64,000 nucleotides of DNA from Isoetes taiwanensis. Its lineage: Eukaryota; Streptophyta; Lycopodiopsida; Isoetales; Isoetaceae. The notes beneath the pieces are model-generated. The model did no database searches and was not told the origin of the DNA. It saw nothing but the letters and a program-made list of their open reading frames with translations. Positions 23,518 through 35,116 of the stretch are shown piece by piece (positions within the stretch are counted from its first letter, which is position 1; each line of letters starts with the position of its first letter). The stretch is from the NCBI GenBank assembly GCA_021234155.1, contig JAJEKV010000004.1, forward strand, positions 7,818,109 to 7,882,108, given 5' to 3'. Made by a program: the position numbers and the translations under genes.

Positions 23518-24874
23518 GTGGGGTTTAATGAGGAGATTTTGTATAAAAATAGAGAAATACTGTATAGCAGGTCAAATTTGTTTTCAAACAATAAGGTAGA
23601 GTACAATAAAAAGACAAATTCTGACATAGAAGGTGATGACCAAGACCTTGAGGTTGAATCTCTAGAACAGGAAGAGAAGAATGGTGATATCCAACATGCA
23701 GGTCAAGATTCTGAAACCAAATCTCTGGAGCAGCAAGAAAAAGAATCAGTTAGTGAAGTCAAACAGGTGAATGATGAAAGGAAAAAATATAGAAGATGTA
23801 CTGAAGTAGCTCTTGAAGGATGATCAGAATAATGTAAATGAGAAGGATTATGGAAGAGATGCAGCAGGAATTAGTAAAAGGCTTCATAAAAATGAAATTG
23901 AAATCAGTGAAATAATGGCTATTCTAGAACCTGAGACTCCACAAACCTATGAACAAGCAATACAAGGACAAAATAGAGAACAATGGGAACAAGCTATGGA
24001 TAAAGAATTGAAGTCATTTGAGAAAACTGAAACATATGATGTTGTAGACAGGCCAAAGGGAAGAAATATTGTTGGAAATAAGTGGATCTTTAAAATAAAG
24101 TCAGACAATGATAGTGGACAGAAATTCAAGGCTAGATTGATAGCACAAGGATTTTCACAAAAATAGGGAATTGATTTTGAGGAAACTTTTTCACCAATTG
24201 TGAAATTGTCTAGTTTAAGAATATTACTAGCATTTGCAAATGCTCAGGATCTTGAAATACATCATATGGATATACAAACTGCATTCTTAAATGCAAAGCT
24301 TAATGAAGAAATTTACATGCAGCAACCACCTGGGTTTGAGCAAGGAAAAAACAAGGTAAGGAAACTAAAAAAGGTTGTTTATGGATTAAAGCAATCTCCA
24401 AGGCAGTGGTATCTATGCATTGATGGTTTTCTTAAGGAGCAAGGATTCGAAAAACTGGAGAATGATGGTAATTTATACATGTTTAGAGATAAAGATGAAT
24501 TCTGCATTATTGCCTTATATGTAGATGACAACATAATTGTCTCTAATAGTGTGAAATGCTTGAATCATTGTGAAAAAGTACTAAGCAACAGGTTTAGCAT
24601 GACAGATTTAGGGCCACTAAGAAGATTTCTTGGAATAGAAGTTCACAGGGATCGAAAGGAAAAAAGATTGACACTTACACAGAGTGACAATATTCAAGGT
24701 ATGTTGCAAAAATTTGGTATGATGGATTGCAAAGGTGTAAATTCTCCATTAGATGTAGGGCAGAAGTTGTCAAGTGAAATGAGTCCAAAAAATGACAGTG
24801 AAATAGAAGAAATGTCTAAATATCCGTACAGGGAATTAGTTGGATGCTGGCAAATTGTTGTATACGTACAATAG
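23518..24874 (+). pseudogene. Copia reverse transcriptase
   Basis: An acidic spacer (23518-23823) is followed by the RT: PQTYEQAIQG...WEQAMDKELKS, NKWIFKIKSD, KARLIAQGFSQK, then a TAG at 24164, then GIDFEETFSPIVKLSSLR, QTAFLNAKLNEEIYMQQPPGF, VYGLKQSPRQW, and the catalytic ALYVDDNII (about 24515-24540). All core motifs are present, but one in-frame stop and a frameshift at about 24860 interrupt it. Confidence 0.9.
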
Positions 24875-25500
24875 ACCAGATATAGCTTATAGTGTCAACT
24901 TATCAAGCAAATTTGGAACAAATCCTGGAAAACAACACTGGCTTGCAGGGAAAAGGATCTTAAGATACCTAAAGAAAACACAGAAAGAAGGATTAACCTT
25001 GGCAAATAAAAACTTGGAGTTGACAGCCTATTCTGATGCAGACTGGGGAGGGAATCTGGATTCAAGACAATCCACATCAGGATATGTTCTTGTGGTAGGT
25101 GGGAGTTGTGTTGCTTGGAGTACTAAAAAACAAGGGTGTATTGCAATGTCAATAGCAGAAGCTAAATATAATGCAACATCATTGACAGCAAGGGAAATCA
25201 TATGGGCAAGGATAATATTAGAAGAACTTGGTGCAATTCAAAATGATCCTACAACTCTATATGTTGACAGTATGAGTTGCTTGGCTATAACAAAAAATCC
25301 AGTGTTACATGAATATACAAAACATATTGAGATTCATATACACTATATAAGAGATATGGTGGCAAAATGATTCATTAAGGTGGAATACATAAGTACAGAA
25401 AAGCAGACTGCAGATATATTCACAAAGATATTACCTGTTAGCAGATTTCAGAAAATACAGAAAGAACTTGGGATAGAAGAAATTATCTCAAAAAGGATGT
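24840..25500 (+). CDS. Copia RNase H and C-terminal tail
   Basis: The frame begins in the Y-R-x-L-V-G linker and continues with RPDIAYSVNLSSKF, W..GKRILRYLKKT, AYSDADWGG (first RNase H Asp), STSGYVLVVGG, WSTKKQ and AEAKYNATS, ending at 25370. After a TGA at 25368-25370 the tail FIKVEYISTEKQTADIFTK is readable to about 25500, next to the polypurine tract. The domain is complete apart from that stop. Confidence 0.88.
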
Positions 25501-25793
25501 CAGAAGCAAATTTAGTCATGAAAGGAGAATGTGAGAATTCATGACTAAATTATGCAGATATGATTAACTAGGATATTTGTGAAGATGGAGATAATAGCCT
25601 AGGCAAAAGGATAGGTTATATCCTTAAAAGAATCTAATGTTGTTAACAAGGTCAATGGTTGAAGATACTACTTGTAATGGTCGAAAATTGAAGATCAATA
25701 TATAAGGTCAAAAGTAGAAGGTTCAAACGGTCAAACTGTTCCACAACATGTGGACCAGAATAAACCGTCATTGATCTAAACCGAATTCGGTCA

Positions 25794-27188
25794 GTCAACT
25801 TGTTTGTGCTTCCAGGAATGACTATGCAACAGTGCCATAAATTGATTAGGGCCAAAAACTGGTCTACCAGCTATCATAAGTTTCATTTTCATCTCTACAA
25901 ATAGATCAAGCCACCATCATACCTTTATTCTTCACAATCCTGTAAATTGTCCCAAAAAAATCTTCTCTCTCACTCAAACATCGTACCCAATCAACCTTTG
26001 AAGCAAACTTCAAAAGTAAAGTTCCCAATTATTCTGTAGTTTGTTTTATCTCTATCCATATCGTTCGAAGGATATGCAGACGGATCAGAAGAACTCATAG
26101 CAATAAACACATCACTTACATCTGCAAACCTCCTAGCAAGTGCTTGCAATACAACATCCGTGTATAAGAATACAAGAAGTATTCAAAATTTTGGATATGC
26201 TTACTCGATGGTCAATGAGTGTTAGAATTTGAAACAAGCATATTAAATATTATGATAACCATTAACCAAACCATGGACCTTCTTAAGTATTTTTATATAT
26301 AATGTTATGTGTAGAAATACAGATATAAAATATATTACATAAAATGTATTATATGGATGGGCTATAGGAAAAAATGATAGGCGAATCTACATTTTTAGCC
26401 TTTCAAATAACGTGTAAATATTTTTCTTGTCTTTTTTATGACGGGCATTTAACTATTTAATGCTCTTCATATGCAAGGCAAATTTTTGCCCTACCTGTTT
26501 TGACAGAAAAAATAGCCTAAAATAGGCATGAAAGCCGTCAAATTTTAACACTGGATGCACCTTTAATCTATTAATAGTAGAAGGCAAGGGTTAAATTTGC
26601 ATGGTAGCCCTTCCATTCTCTTGAAGGGCACTTCCTAAACTCGCCTTTCACTTTGAATGGTAGTTTTGGACGTTGCCATTCTGCTCTATAGTAAATATGT
26701 CGGATGCCATTCAATATAATAAATTTACAAATTAATCAGATAACTTCAATAACAAAAACATGAATTTGCTTTACAAAAAAAATACTCAATGACTTTATAT
26801 TCATATTTAAAAGTTACACTTGGAAAGCATGACGTTGCTTTTAGTCCATCCAATCGGAAAAAAACAAAAAAAAAATCAATTCATAATCAGCATCTACATG
26901 CTGAAAATGACAAAAACATCAAGGTTTCAAGTGTAATCAACAATAGACACTCCCTATCATCGTCTCTTATCAAATTCTGTCTTCAAAAGCCATGCCATGC
27001 TCTATAGAACTTGCTAGAAGAACAAGAGTGGCCTGCCATAGTTTCATTACATCATCATAAACATCATAGTTAAACTATTGCTCTCTGCAAACATCCCATA
27101 ATGCCTTATCTTTTTATGGCCATGCTGCACATTTAATCTCACAACAAATGCAAATGCCTATCCTTTACACTTTCAATATCAACAAATG
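25794..27188. other. AT-rich intergenic stretch, no gene seen
   Basis: Low-complexity AT-rich sequence (especially 26280-26560) without a supported coding frame. No repeat boundary that could represent the missing end of the copia LTR was recognised. Confidence 0.45.
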
Positions 27189-27503
27189 CATACCTCCCTT
27201 CTCCAAGGTTCTTGCACAAAGTAGTTGCCCATTTTTCAGTTTGCTGCTCTATTTCCACAAGACTAATAGCATAGTCATTGGTGGAGAATAGTTTTGTGCT
27301 TTCCAATATATCTGCTATTTATTTTTAAAAACTTTGCCTCAAAACATGAAATAACTTTGCAATCATTGGGTTCTTACAAAGGCTCATGAAGCTTTTACTC
27401 ATGTTACTTGCTCCTTCACTTGTCCAAGAGTAGAGTTCATCTTCTATCACATGTGCCCCAAGTGTGGCAGATGCCCCTTCATCTATTTTTGCTCTTAAAG
27501 TTC
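27189..27503 (-). pseudogene. Unidentified coding remnant
   Basis: Read on the minus strand, one frame is protein-like: TLRAKIDEGASATLGAHVIE, DELYSWTSEGASNMSKSF, MSLCKNPMIAKLFHVLRQSF, then two close stops (TAA AAA TAA), then IADILESTKLFSTNDYAISL, VEIEQQTEKWATTLCKNLGE and GRYAFVDIES. Amino-acid composition and helix-like spacing suggest a former protein rather than noise. I do not recognise the family. No intron borders were found, so it could be a processed fragment or part of a decayed transposase. Confidence 0.35.
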
Positions 27504-28299
27504 ATTTTGATAGTGTACAAGTTTCAGAGTGCCTCCATGGTCCTGATGAGGCCATGTCTGATGATATTGATGATCGATGTTTGAATGAGTCATGGCAACA
27601 AACCAAATGGAAGACTGTCAGGAAGAAATTCTGATACAATGATGATGCCTCATGCATCTATTTCGTCTCCTAGCATTCAATGGCATGATAACACGATGTC
27701 TATTGATGATGAAATAACTGTAAGAGAGCATGTTTATGATGAGGCTATTAAGCGCCCTCAAAGTAGGACAACCTGTATAATATTGATTATTTATGGGTGG
27801 CTTTGCCTAGTGGACCACTTCGTCCGCTAGGTTTCTAGTCCCATAGTACAATTTTCCATTTTTCTTCATGTATCGTGATCTTTCTCATGATAATACAGTT
27901 ACGTCCTTCAAAAAAAAAATTTCAAAGCATCACCATCACTACTACACCAACCAACCAAAAACTTATCAAATAATATTTGTTTACATGAGTTTTTTTACAT
28001 TTGTCTTCACAGTATTTCATCTCATGTTAAACAATTGTACTCCTCCCTCCTTTATAGTCATGCGGCTAATTTTCTGAAAATGAAGGAACACTGTTTCACA
28101 AATTGAACTCATTACACGAGGCCAGAATGAGAAACGAAGTCATAATCATAAGATTTTATCTATAATACTGCGAGTAGCTGCCAAAGCCACTACCTTTATG
28201 GCTGTGTGCAATTATATGCAACCTATTACTGTCAACTGTCTCAAACCTTGTCCGGAACCAACCCAAGCAAATTTCCCTCAAATTCAAACTTAGATGTTC

Positions 28300-29709
28300 C
28301 TAAAGTGTCTTCATAAACGCCAATTCCTCCTTATAAGGATACTGCCTAGGCACATCATCATACGGATATTGTGGCTGCAGCAAATTATGCAGTCAACTTA
28401 TTAGCAAGGCTGCTGACTGAACCATAAGCAAGCTAGAATATTACAATCCGAATTTGCAGATGCAAGACTCTGCACGAAATAATTGCCGCCTACTCTTCCT
28501 ACTCTCGTAATGCCAGTCAGAAACTAGGAAACCTATGCTTCTACATTACTTACAAAACGTGGTTCAACTAGTTTTGCCTTCCATGTGGCTAAGCCTGCAA
28601 GGGCACCGAAAAAGGATAGGCCGCCTGTTAGCCATGCTAAGGCTTCATACTGCACAGTAGTACAATTTACTGATGTAACATCAGTAAGCAGAAGAAGAGT
28701 GAATTTCGAAGACAAACATAGAAATACTACCTTAGAAATTTCTGGTACATGGTTGTCTATGCATGGCTCAGGAAAAGGACTTCCATCATCCCACTCAAGT
28801 TCATGTTCTTCTGGGAGCTGCAAAACAGGCATAAATATCAATCTAAGGAGGACTGTGCAAGACATGATCAAATGCACAAATAAGGAAGTGCTAAGAATTC
28901 TGAAACGCAAACAACGTAATCTTTTGCATAACAAGAAGGTAACATGCCTTACATAAATGAAGGAACACATTACATATCTTGCAATAAATTGCGAATGGAT
29001 ACATGCACATTGTCTAAACTGGCCATGGCTTATGGCAAAATATGGGCTCCTATTAAATCAATTAACCTTGGTCTGGTTTCCAGCAGCCTTTGCATGGACA
29101 TAAAATCTAGAGTCAATATGCCGACCAGAAGTCTTAGAAAGAGTTGATGGTTGCTATAGGTTCACCCGTGCTGTAGTCGGTTTCGAGAACTACAGAAGGC
29201 TGGCTTGGCAAAGGACATAAAATCCTTGTAGGTATTCTTGTTCCAGATCAGTTTTCTTGTTCAAAATCAGAGTAACCAGATTGCCAGAATGGAGTGTGTC
29301 AACACATCAGGGCGAAGATGTCAAAGATTGTCTTTTGCCAGTAGACATTTTCAACAATCTCTATAAACATTTATCTGAACGCATACTCAATTAGAATAAA
29401 TGCAGCACCAAATAAATGATTCCTCAGATCTCTATTGGCCCCTGCCCCAAAAAAAGCGGCACAAGTACAGCAGGAGGAGTTTGGTTCATATAATTTGTAG
29501 AACAGACTGATGAATTGTGTTTATCCTTCAAACCAAACCCAGTACAAAAGTAGCCAACTTACCGGCGCAGTGGGAGGAGGTCGAGTACCAACGGGCATGC
29601 CCATGCCTGATCTGAGAGGAAAGATTGTTGACAACCTCGTCACACCAACAGGACTCCTCAGCACAGCATTCGCATATTTTGCTGCTGTTGTTGCTCCTCT
29701 GCTCGCCAT
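28300..29709 (-). CDS. Complex I subunit NDUFB8/ASHI-like, mitochondrial (4 exons, 134 aa)
   Basis: Exons on the minus strand: 29709-29563, 28817-28731, 28649-28554, 28374-28300; all introns are GT-AG and phase 0, total 405 nt. The product starts MASRGATTAAKYANAVLR, a mitochondrial-type presequence, followed by the family block RSGMGMPVG, ELEWDDGSPFPEPCID and YEALAWLTGGLSFFGALAGL (single membrane span, about residues 79-100), and ends with PQYPYDDVPRQYPYKEEL, matching the YPYDN-type C-terminus of plant homologues. NDUFB8/ASHI is an accessory subunit of the membrane arm of NADH:ubiquinone oxidoreductase. Reading through the third donor (CGTTTT-GTAAGT) would give a false 116-residue end; the fourth exon is supported by the conserved tail. 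It is an isolated gene, not in an operon. Confidence 0.9.
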
Positions 29710-29720
29710 CGCCTCGCCAG

Positions 29721-29912
29721 ATTTCTATTAGGGCTTCCACTGCACCTCGGACTAAAGATGACGTGGAGGCGCCGGACAATAAATGATTTTATATAGATTC
29801 AATGGAACATTAACTAATTTCTATTAGGGCTTCCACTGCACCTCGGACTAAAGATGACGTGGAGGCGTCGCACAATAAATGATTTTATATAGATTCAATG
29901 GAACATTAACTA
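29721..29912. repeat. 96-bp tandem duplication just upstream of the complex I gene
   Basis: Two adjacent copies, 29721-29816 and 29817-29912, differ at only about two positions (GGCGCCGGACAAT versus GGCGTCGCACAAT). The left copy begins about 11 bases upstream of the start codon of the minus-strand gene, so the duplication lies in its 5' UTR and promoter. Each copy contains CCACGTCATC on the minus strand, an ACGT-core element, and the TATATAGATTC phrase. Confidence 0.9.
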
Positions 29913-30308
29913 GCAAAAGGCACACCAGAAGGCTTTAGCAAGGTCAAATTGGTTAAGGCTTGCTGCACAAAGGTATTTTATGCTACGTCCGAATGTCGAT
30001 GAAACACTTGACGTAAACCAAGGCCGCATGATTACAAGAGCTACCCAAGTCCACTGATAACAAAGGCCTCTAACTAAGATGCAATCAAGACTGGAATAAT
30101 GCTGTAAAATTATCTTGCTCTTCTGCTAGTTGAGGATGCAACATCACTGGGCTAATCATCTGAGCACAATCTGGGCATAGTCTATTGCAAACATAGAAGA
30201 ATGATATAGAAGCATAAATACCCAAACCAAATACAAAGCTGTAGAAATTGGCAAATCTACAAATCTGCAAACAATTAGCAACAAATGCAAGAACATTCTG
30301 AAAAGAAT
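29913..30308. other. Intergenic, no gene seen
   Basis: No supported coding frame. The overlapping short minus-strand ORFs at 30085-30357 have Leu/Phe-rich products without family features. Confidence 0.4.
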
Positions 30309-30519
30309 GCAGAAGTGCCAAAGACAGCCATGAGATAGCAAAGCCAAAATTGAGCATGTTCTATTTGCAATAAGCTCAAAAAGACCTACAAATGAACAAT
30401 GCTAGCAACAAAAAGGAAGAAATGTCAATCCGTGATAGTCACCATAGCTTTGTCGTTCAAGAAAAAAACCAGCTCAACAAACAATTTGCACAAAGTCTCA
30501 GTTAGTATTAGCTGTTAAA
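30309..30519 (+). repeat. Long direct repeat, copy 1 of 2
   Basis: About 210 bp, starting GCAGAAGTGCCAAAGACAGCC and ending TCAGTTAGTATTAGCTGTTA. It matches 33380-33588 with only scattered differences (roughly one in twenty positions by eye). The copies are in the same orientation and about 3.07 kb apart. No TG...CA ends or primer site were seen. Confidence 0.85.
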
Positions 30520-30529
30520 AGTCTTTAGA

Positions 30530-30722
30530 TGACATTTTGTAAGTCCTGTGGGACATGCAGCTCCTGCAAACGTTGCCACAACAGGTCGCACAGGATCGTA
30601 TCATATGCAGTCTTGAAATCTACAAAGCAACAATACAGGTCATGCCACACATTCCGGTTAGCTTCCGTAAGGATTCTGAGAGTGAATATATAGTGCATTG
30701 TGGAGTGCGCAGGGCGATATTG
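30530..30722 (-). pseudogene. LINE reverse-transcriptase fragment (different family)
   Basis: On the minus strand the frame reads RPAHSTMHYIFTLRIL, TEANRNVWHDLYCCFVDFKT, AYDTILCDLLWQRLQELHVP, i.e. RT motif A (FVDFKTAYD) with its usual upstream HIFTLR phrase. It is about 65 codons and ends abruptly. The wording differs from the LINEs at 8-16 kb ([15 protein letters not shown]), so it belongs to another lineage. Confidence 0.78.
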
Positions 30723-33379
30723 TCATTCGAATGATTCCAAACCAGAGTATAATAGGCCAAAAATACAAGACACCCATGAAAATTGGATTTGGAGAACTAA
30801 AGAACTGGCAGTAGGGCAGGCTTGGGGTCGGGAAAAGATGCATGGAGTAAAGGAAAAGAAAATGTGAGAAATGCAGGCGAAGGAAAGAGAAGCATAATAT
30901 GAAGGTTTGGCTGAGGTTATTTTGCTTGCTTCGCATTTTTTGTTAGATTTTGGAAGTTCTTTAGACATTATTTGAGTTGCACGAGTCTTATACTAATTTG
31001 TAAGAGTGTACAAGTCATTATTGGTGGTGGTGCATACACTTTCATAAATGGTGGTCTCAAGGCAGTAAGGAAGGAAGGAAGGAAGGTATTTTTATCGTCC
31101 ACGGAGACCAACGCAATTGTGGAGACGAACTTTATAGGAATTTGAAGTGTCCTAACGTTTTTACTTAAAACCTGATGCACCTTGCTCTTGCATTTTCAAA
31201 AATAGACTCATCAAGGTAGGAAATCCTACAGTCCTTATACAATTAAGAATGATAACTGTAGGATACAAGGTTGGAGTTATACGTTCTTGGGCGTATAACA
31301 AACAATGTCAAATAATTTTTTTGGCCAATATTGAAGAATTCTTAGGAGGGTAAAACAAGGGATTGGAAACTGCTTTGATTTTGTGAACATTATGCACTAG
31401 TTCCTTGTGTTGTCACAAAGTTCAAGTGCACTTTAAAATATTTAAACCTTTAAAGTGCATTATTTTCGACGCAGTACATCTCGAATAATGTTGTTTAATT
31501 CCACGAGTTGTGTTGTGGCAATCTCGCCATCAATCGACATCATTTAGCAAATTAGGCCATATGAAAGGAGCTCATACTGGCAAAAAATTTGGTCCGAATG
31601 CAGATAATGAAAATAGTAAAACATTAAAATTTGGTCCGAATGGTAGCAATGGTAGCAGGTCATTTGGCACAGCCGGGAAGCATAACTTGCCATCATGCAG
31701 ATCTTATACAGATTTTAATTGATGTACAAGCGAAATATAAATTGGAATATGCAACCTGTAATTAGTACTGCTTCATCCCATCTATGTCTCCAGTAGTTAG
31801 CAAAATAAGTATGTTCTCAGGCTATCCTCTTAACGAAGACTTTTTAAGAGTGTTATGCCATATGCAGACCATCAGATTGTATTTCTTTTAAGCTTGGGAG
31901 CAAAAAGCATAACATAGGCTTAATCTTGTGAAACATTGGCGCTATTCTGATGCTCTCTCTATTGAACGTAGTTAACCAGGGCATTTGTGATCCGTAGTAT
32001 GCATATTTCAATGTAAGACTTAGAGATTTAAGTGCATTGCACTAATGAAGGACAAAGAGATGTAGGAATTACCATGAGAGAAAGACTATATGCTAGAGAG
32101 GCAAGAGAGTAAAAGCAATAGTGAAAAGATATTATGCTCAAATTCATCTCTAGAAGACCAGACATGCTGGGACAAATTGCTCGGGAAAAATTAGAGTGTT
32201 CAGCATACGATCATTAGAAATTCACTAATAAATCTATGTCAATCATGAGAAATAGAGAGGGACAAACAAGCCATTTGAGTGAAGATGATGAGTGTCATTG
32301 CAGCAATTGAAACAAACTGTCAAATCCATTTTGGTAGAAATCTAAAACCTGATTTTGGACTGCAGAAAATTCTCTGCACTATTATAGCTAAGCTCGAAAA
32401 ACATGAGGTCTTACCTTGATTGAAAACTTGTTGGAATAGAGATCATATCCACACTATTTAAAGCACCATGATATCATCATCAATGGCATCTTGCACCATA
32501 GCTAAGTGAACGTTGATCAGCTGGTTGTTAAACCATCAGATCTGGAAAGATCACCTACATAAGTTTATATATAAGCTAGAAAGTTAGTCCATGAATCATA
32601 GCAATCATGTGATTCTCACTTTAATAACATGCTCTTTGTGCCTCTTTCAAATATTATTTGCTGTTAACAAGGGTACCCCCCAACAGTGCCTTCTATTACT
32701 TACAATTTAGCCCATAGGTACATCTTTACTACTCCTGCCGAACATATCCTGCATGTATCTTTAGGATATTGAAGATCTAGCTGCATATCAAGTGTGGCAT
32801 GGGAATCTTGCTCTTAACCTCGTGATCTTTGGCATGTGAATCACGAGGCCTCCTAAACCTTGCAATCATGTTTGACAAGAGAAAGTCGAGCTATCGCTAC
32901 AATTTATCTGATATTAATACTTGCGCAATTTACTCTCAACTCATAGAAAGGGGCTGCAACTAGCAAAACATTGGTGGATATATGTTCAACCCCTACCTTC
33001 TAAACATGAATTTTCCACCACAATCACGCCAAGAGAGTCTGCCATGAAGTCTTTTAAAAAGCTGCAACAAATGCTCCAGACTCTTAGATTATGAGCAGGT
33101 AGCTTATTGGACCACAAGGAAGTCAGAACAGAAGAATACTAAAATGCAGTTTGAAGGCTAAGGAAACAAAGTAAGGATCAAGCCAATGTAAATGAGAGTT
33201 AGGTAGGAAACGTCTGGATGGACTTAGTTTGGCAAGACATGCCTAGAAGCCAACCACCTCTGCATCCATGTTTATCCAATCAAAATGAATAAAAATAAAG
33301 TGAAGACTTACAACTTAATCTACAACCACAGCAAAGGCGTCTCTGAATCAACATTCAAAATAATGCCCGTGAAATAACA
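30723..33379. other. Intergenic, no gene seen
   Basis: No supported gene between the LINE fragment and the second direct-repeat copy. A short (GGAA/AAGG)n run occurs at about 31064-31085, followed at 31085-31112 by a minus-strand GGTCTCCGTGGACG phrase like the tail motif. A 70-codon ORF at 31510-31722 has two KFGPN-type repeats but nothing else to support it. Confidence 0.4.
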
Positions 33380-33588
33380 TGCAGAAGTGCCAAAGACAGC
33401 CATGGGATAGCAAAGCCGAAATTGAGCATGTTCTATTTGCAATAAGCTCAGAAAAACCTAAAATGAACAATGCTAGCAACAAAAAGGAAGAAATGTCAAT
33501 CCGTGATAGTCACCATAGGTTTGCCGTTCAAGAAAAAAACCAGCTCAACAAACAATTTGCACAAAGTCTCAGTTAATATTAGCTGTTA
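33380..33588 (+). repeat. Long direct repeat, copy 2 of 2
   Basis: Same unit as 30309-30519. The flanks differ (AACAT before this copy, GAAAA before the other; CCAACAATC versus AAAGTCTTT after), so the match ends abruptly at both edges. Confidence 0.85.
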
Positions 33589-35094
33589 CCAACAATCTGC
33601 CTAATCTGAGTCAAAGTCGTGTGTAAATCTGTTGTTTGACGCTCAGAAAAAACCTTCTCAAAGTCGTGAAATCTGTCTAAAGGTGCATGGACCGAGCCAG
33701 AAGCCAAAAGGTACACGGCTCCAAGGAAGAAAAAACATGGAGAGATGTAAAGGAGTTTGGCATAGGAAAGCTTGATCCGGCATAGATTACAGGCGACAAA
33801 GAACTTAAACATCTTTATACTTGGCCGCAATGCCTTAGAAGCGATGAAAGAGCATGGTAAAATGTAGTAACCAGGCAAAGATAGGCTGAACACTCTAACA
33901 AGGACGGAAAAGCACGAAAAAATACGAAATGCAGGGCAAAAGGCCTCGGATGGGCAACAGATAACAAACACCCACGGCAAAGGAGGACGGGCAGCAGATC
34001 TTAACTAACAAACAAAAGACAGAGCTTATGAAGTTCAGGAACCAAAGCTTTATTGGCGGTTGGCGACAAAGCCTGATATGAGAAATCACAGGCTCAGCTC
34101 GACCCAAGCAGTGACGTGACCTTTTCCATCTCCGTGAATACCCTTTCTTTTTTTTCCCTATTTTCTAATTTCCCTGGCCGTAGATTTGAAAAAGCTTAGA
34201 TCCGATGGTAGAAAACAAGGCACATCAGATTTTGATGACATGGAAATTACACGTGGATAGGCTAGAATTTGAGGAAAGGCTGTAGGCCCGGTAGGGCTGG
34301 TGTGCTAAAAATATTAATTTTTTTCTTATTGTTCACTCCTTATTGTTTTTTAAGGTTCGTTGGATTTCGGCATATTCCTACAAATATGCCAGATCTAGGG
34401 TCCACACATTTACACATCAGACCCCTGTATATTTCGGCGCTCCCCTGCGTATGTATATACGTAGGAAGATATGTATAGCCATGGCAAACAGGAGGCCATA
34501 CAGAATAGCCCGTCCACCTCTACGGCCATCCACCTCTGATGCTCTCTGGAGCCTCTCCGGAAAACTCAAGATCAAAGGAAACAAGGAACTACAGACCGAA
34601 GGAAACAATGATCGAAGGAAATAAGGCACTACAGATCAAAGGAAACAAGGAACTACAGATCAAATGCGGATGAAAGCCTGAGCATAACTCCAAGCAACGA
34701 AAAATCCCAAGGCCATCTGTTCTTCCGGAAATCCCAACCCTCTTCTTCTACTTTCTTCGCTTCCTCACCCCCGCCTTAATACATCCTGCAATTCCAACGT
34801 GGTAGCATCTGGCCGCTGGACTTGGTGGGATCCTGCAATTCCGACATAGTACGATCTGTTCCGGCTTCCTTCCAGCCAAGGAGTGCCACTGCTGTGGCCT
34901 CCATGCCCAGCAACACATGACGCTCCACTCCATCCTTAAACCATGGCTTCTATTACACAAAAATAAAACCCATCCCCCCTTTTCCACCTAACCATTGCCA
35001 AAATCATACTAAACACATAATTTGGCAACCTTATCTATTCTACATATACTATCCACAGAGCAATGCATTATATTAAGTTATACAAGAAATTTAT
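33589..35094. other. Intergenic, no gene seen
   Basis: Several overlapping ORFs (longest 133 codons, minus, 33579-33980) lack family features. At about 34573-34665 an imperfect tandem array of a 27-bp-scale unit (AAGGAAACAAGGAACTACAGAT) occurs 3-4 times. Confidence 0.4.
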
Positions 35095-35116
35095 CGCGGC
35101 GGCCAAGGCCGCCGCG
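35095..35116. repeat. Perfect GC-rich inverted repeat
   Basis: CGCGGCGGCC-AA-GGCCGCCGCG, two 10-bp arms around AA, in an otherwise AT-rich region. It could form a very stable hairpin. No poly-T or CTRR follows on either strand, so neither a terminator nor a Helitron end is supported. Confidence 0.8.

Larger units (their letters stand above)
20791..25793 (+). mobile_element. Ty1/copia LTR retrotransposon, broken, 3' LTR truncated
   Basis: The 5' LTR (20791-21461) begins TGTGAGAATTC and is followed by the primer site TGGTATCAAAGC (21463). The polypurine tract ATGAAAGGAGAA (25518-25529) precedes the 3' LTR, which starts at 25530 with the same TGTGAGAATTC. The 3' LTR matches only the first 264 bp and stops near 25793, so its right end and the target duplication are missing. 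Pol order is protease-integrase-RT-RNase H, which defines copia. Premature stops, a frameshift at about 24860 and an integrase deletion make it non-autonomous. Confidence 0.92.

Noticed and set aside
28533-28553. C-terminal extension FVSNVEA of the complex I subunit
   Set aside because: It is a read-through of the GTAAGT donor; a fourth exon at 28300-28374 provides the conserved YPYDD tail.
35095-35116. Hairpin as Helitron 3' end
   Set aside because: No CTRR about 10-12 bases after the hairpin on either strand and no matching 5' TC end.
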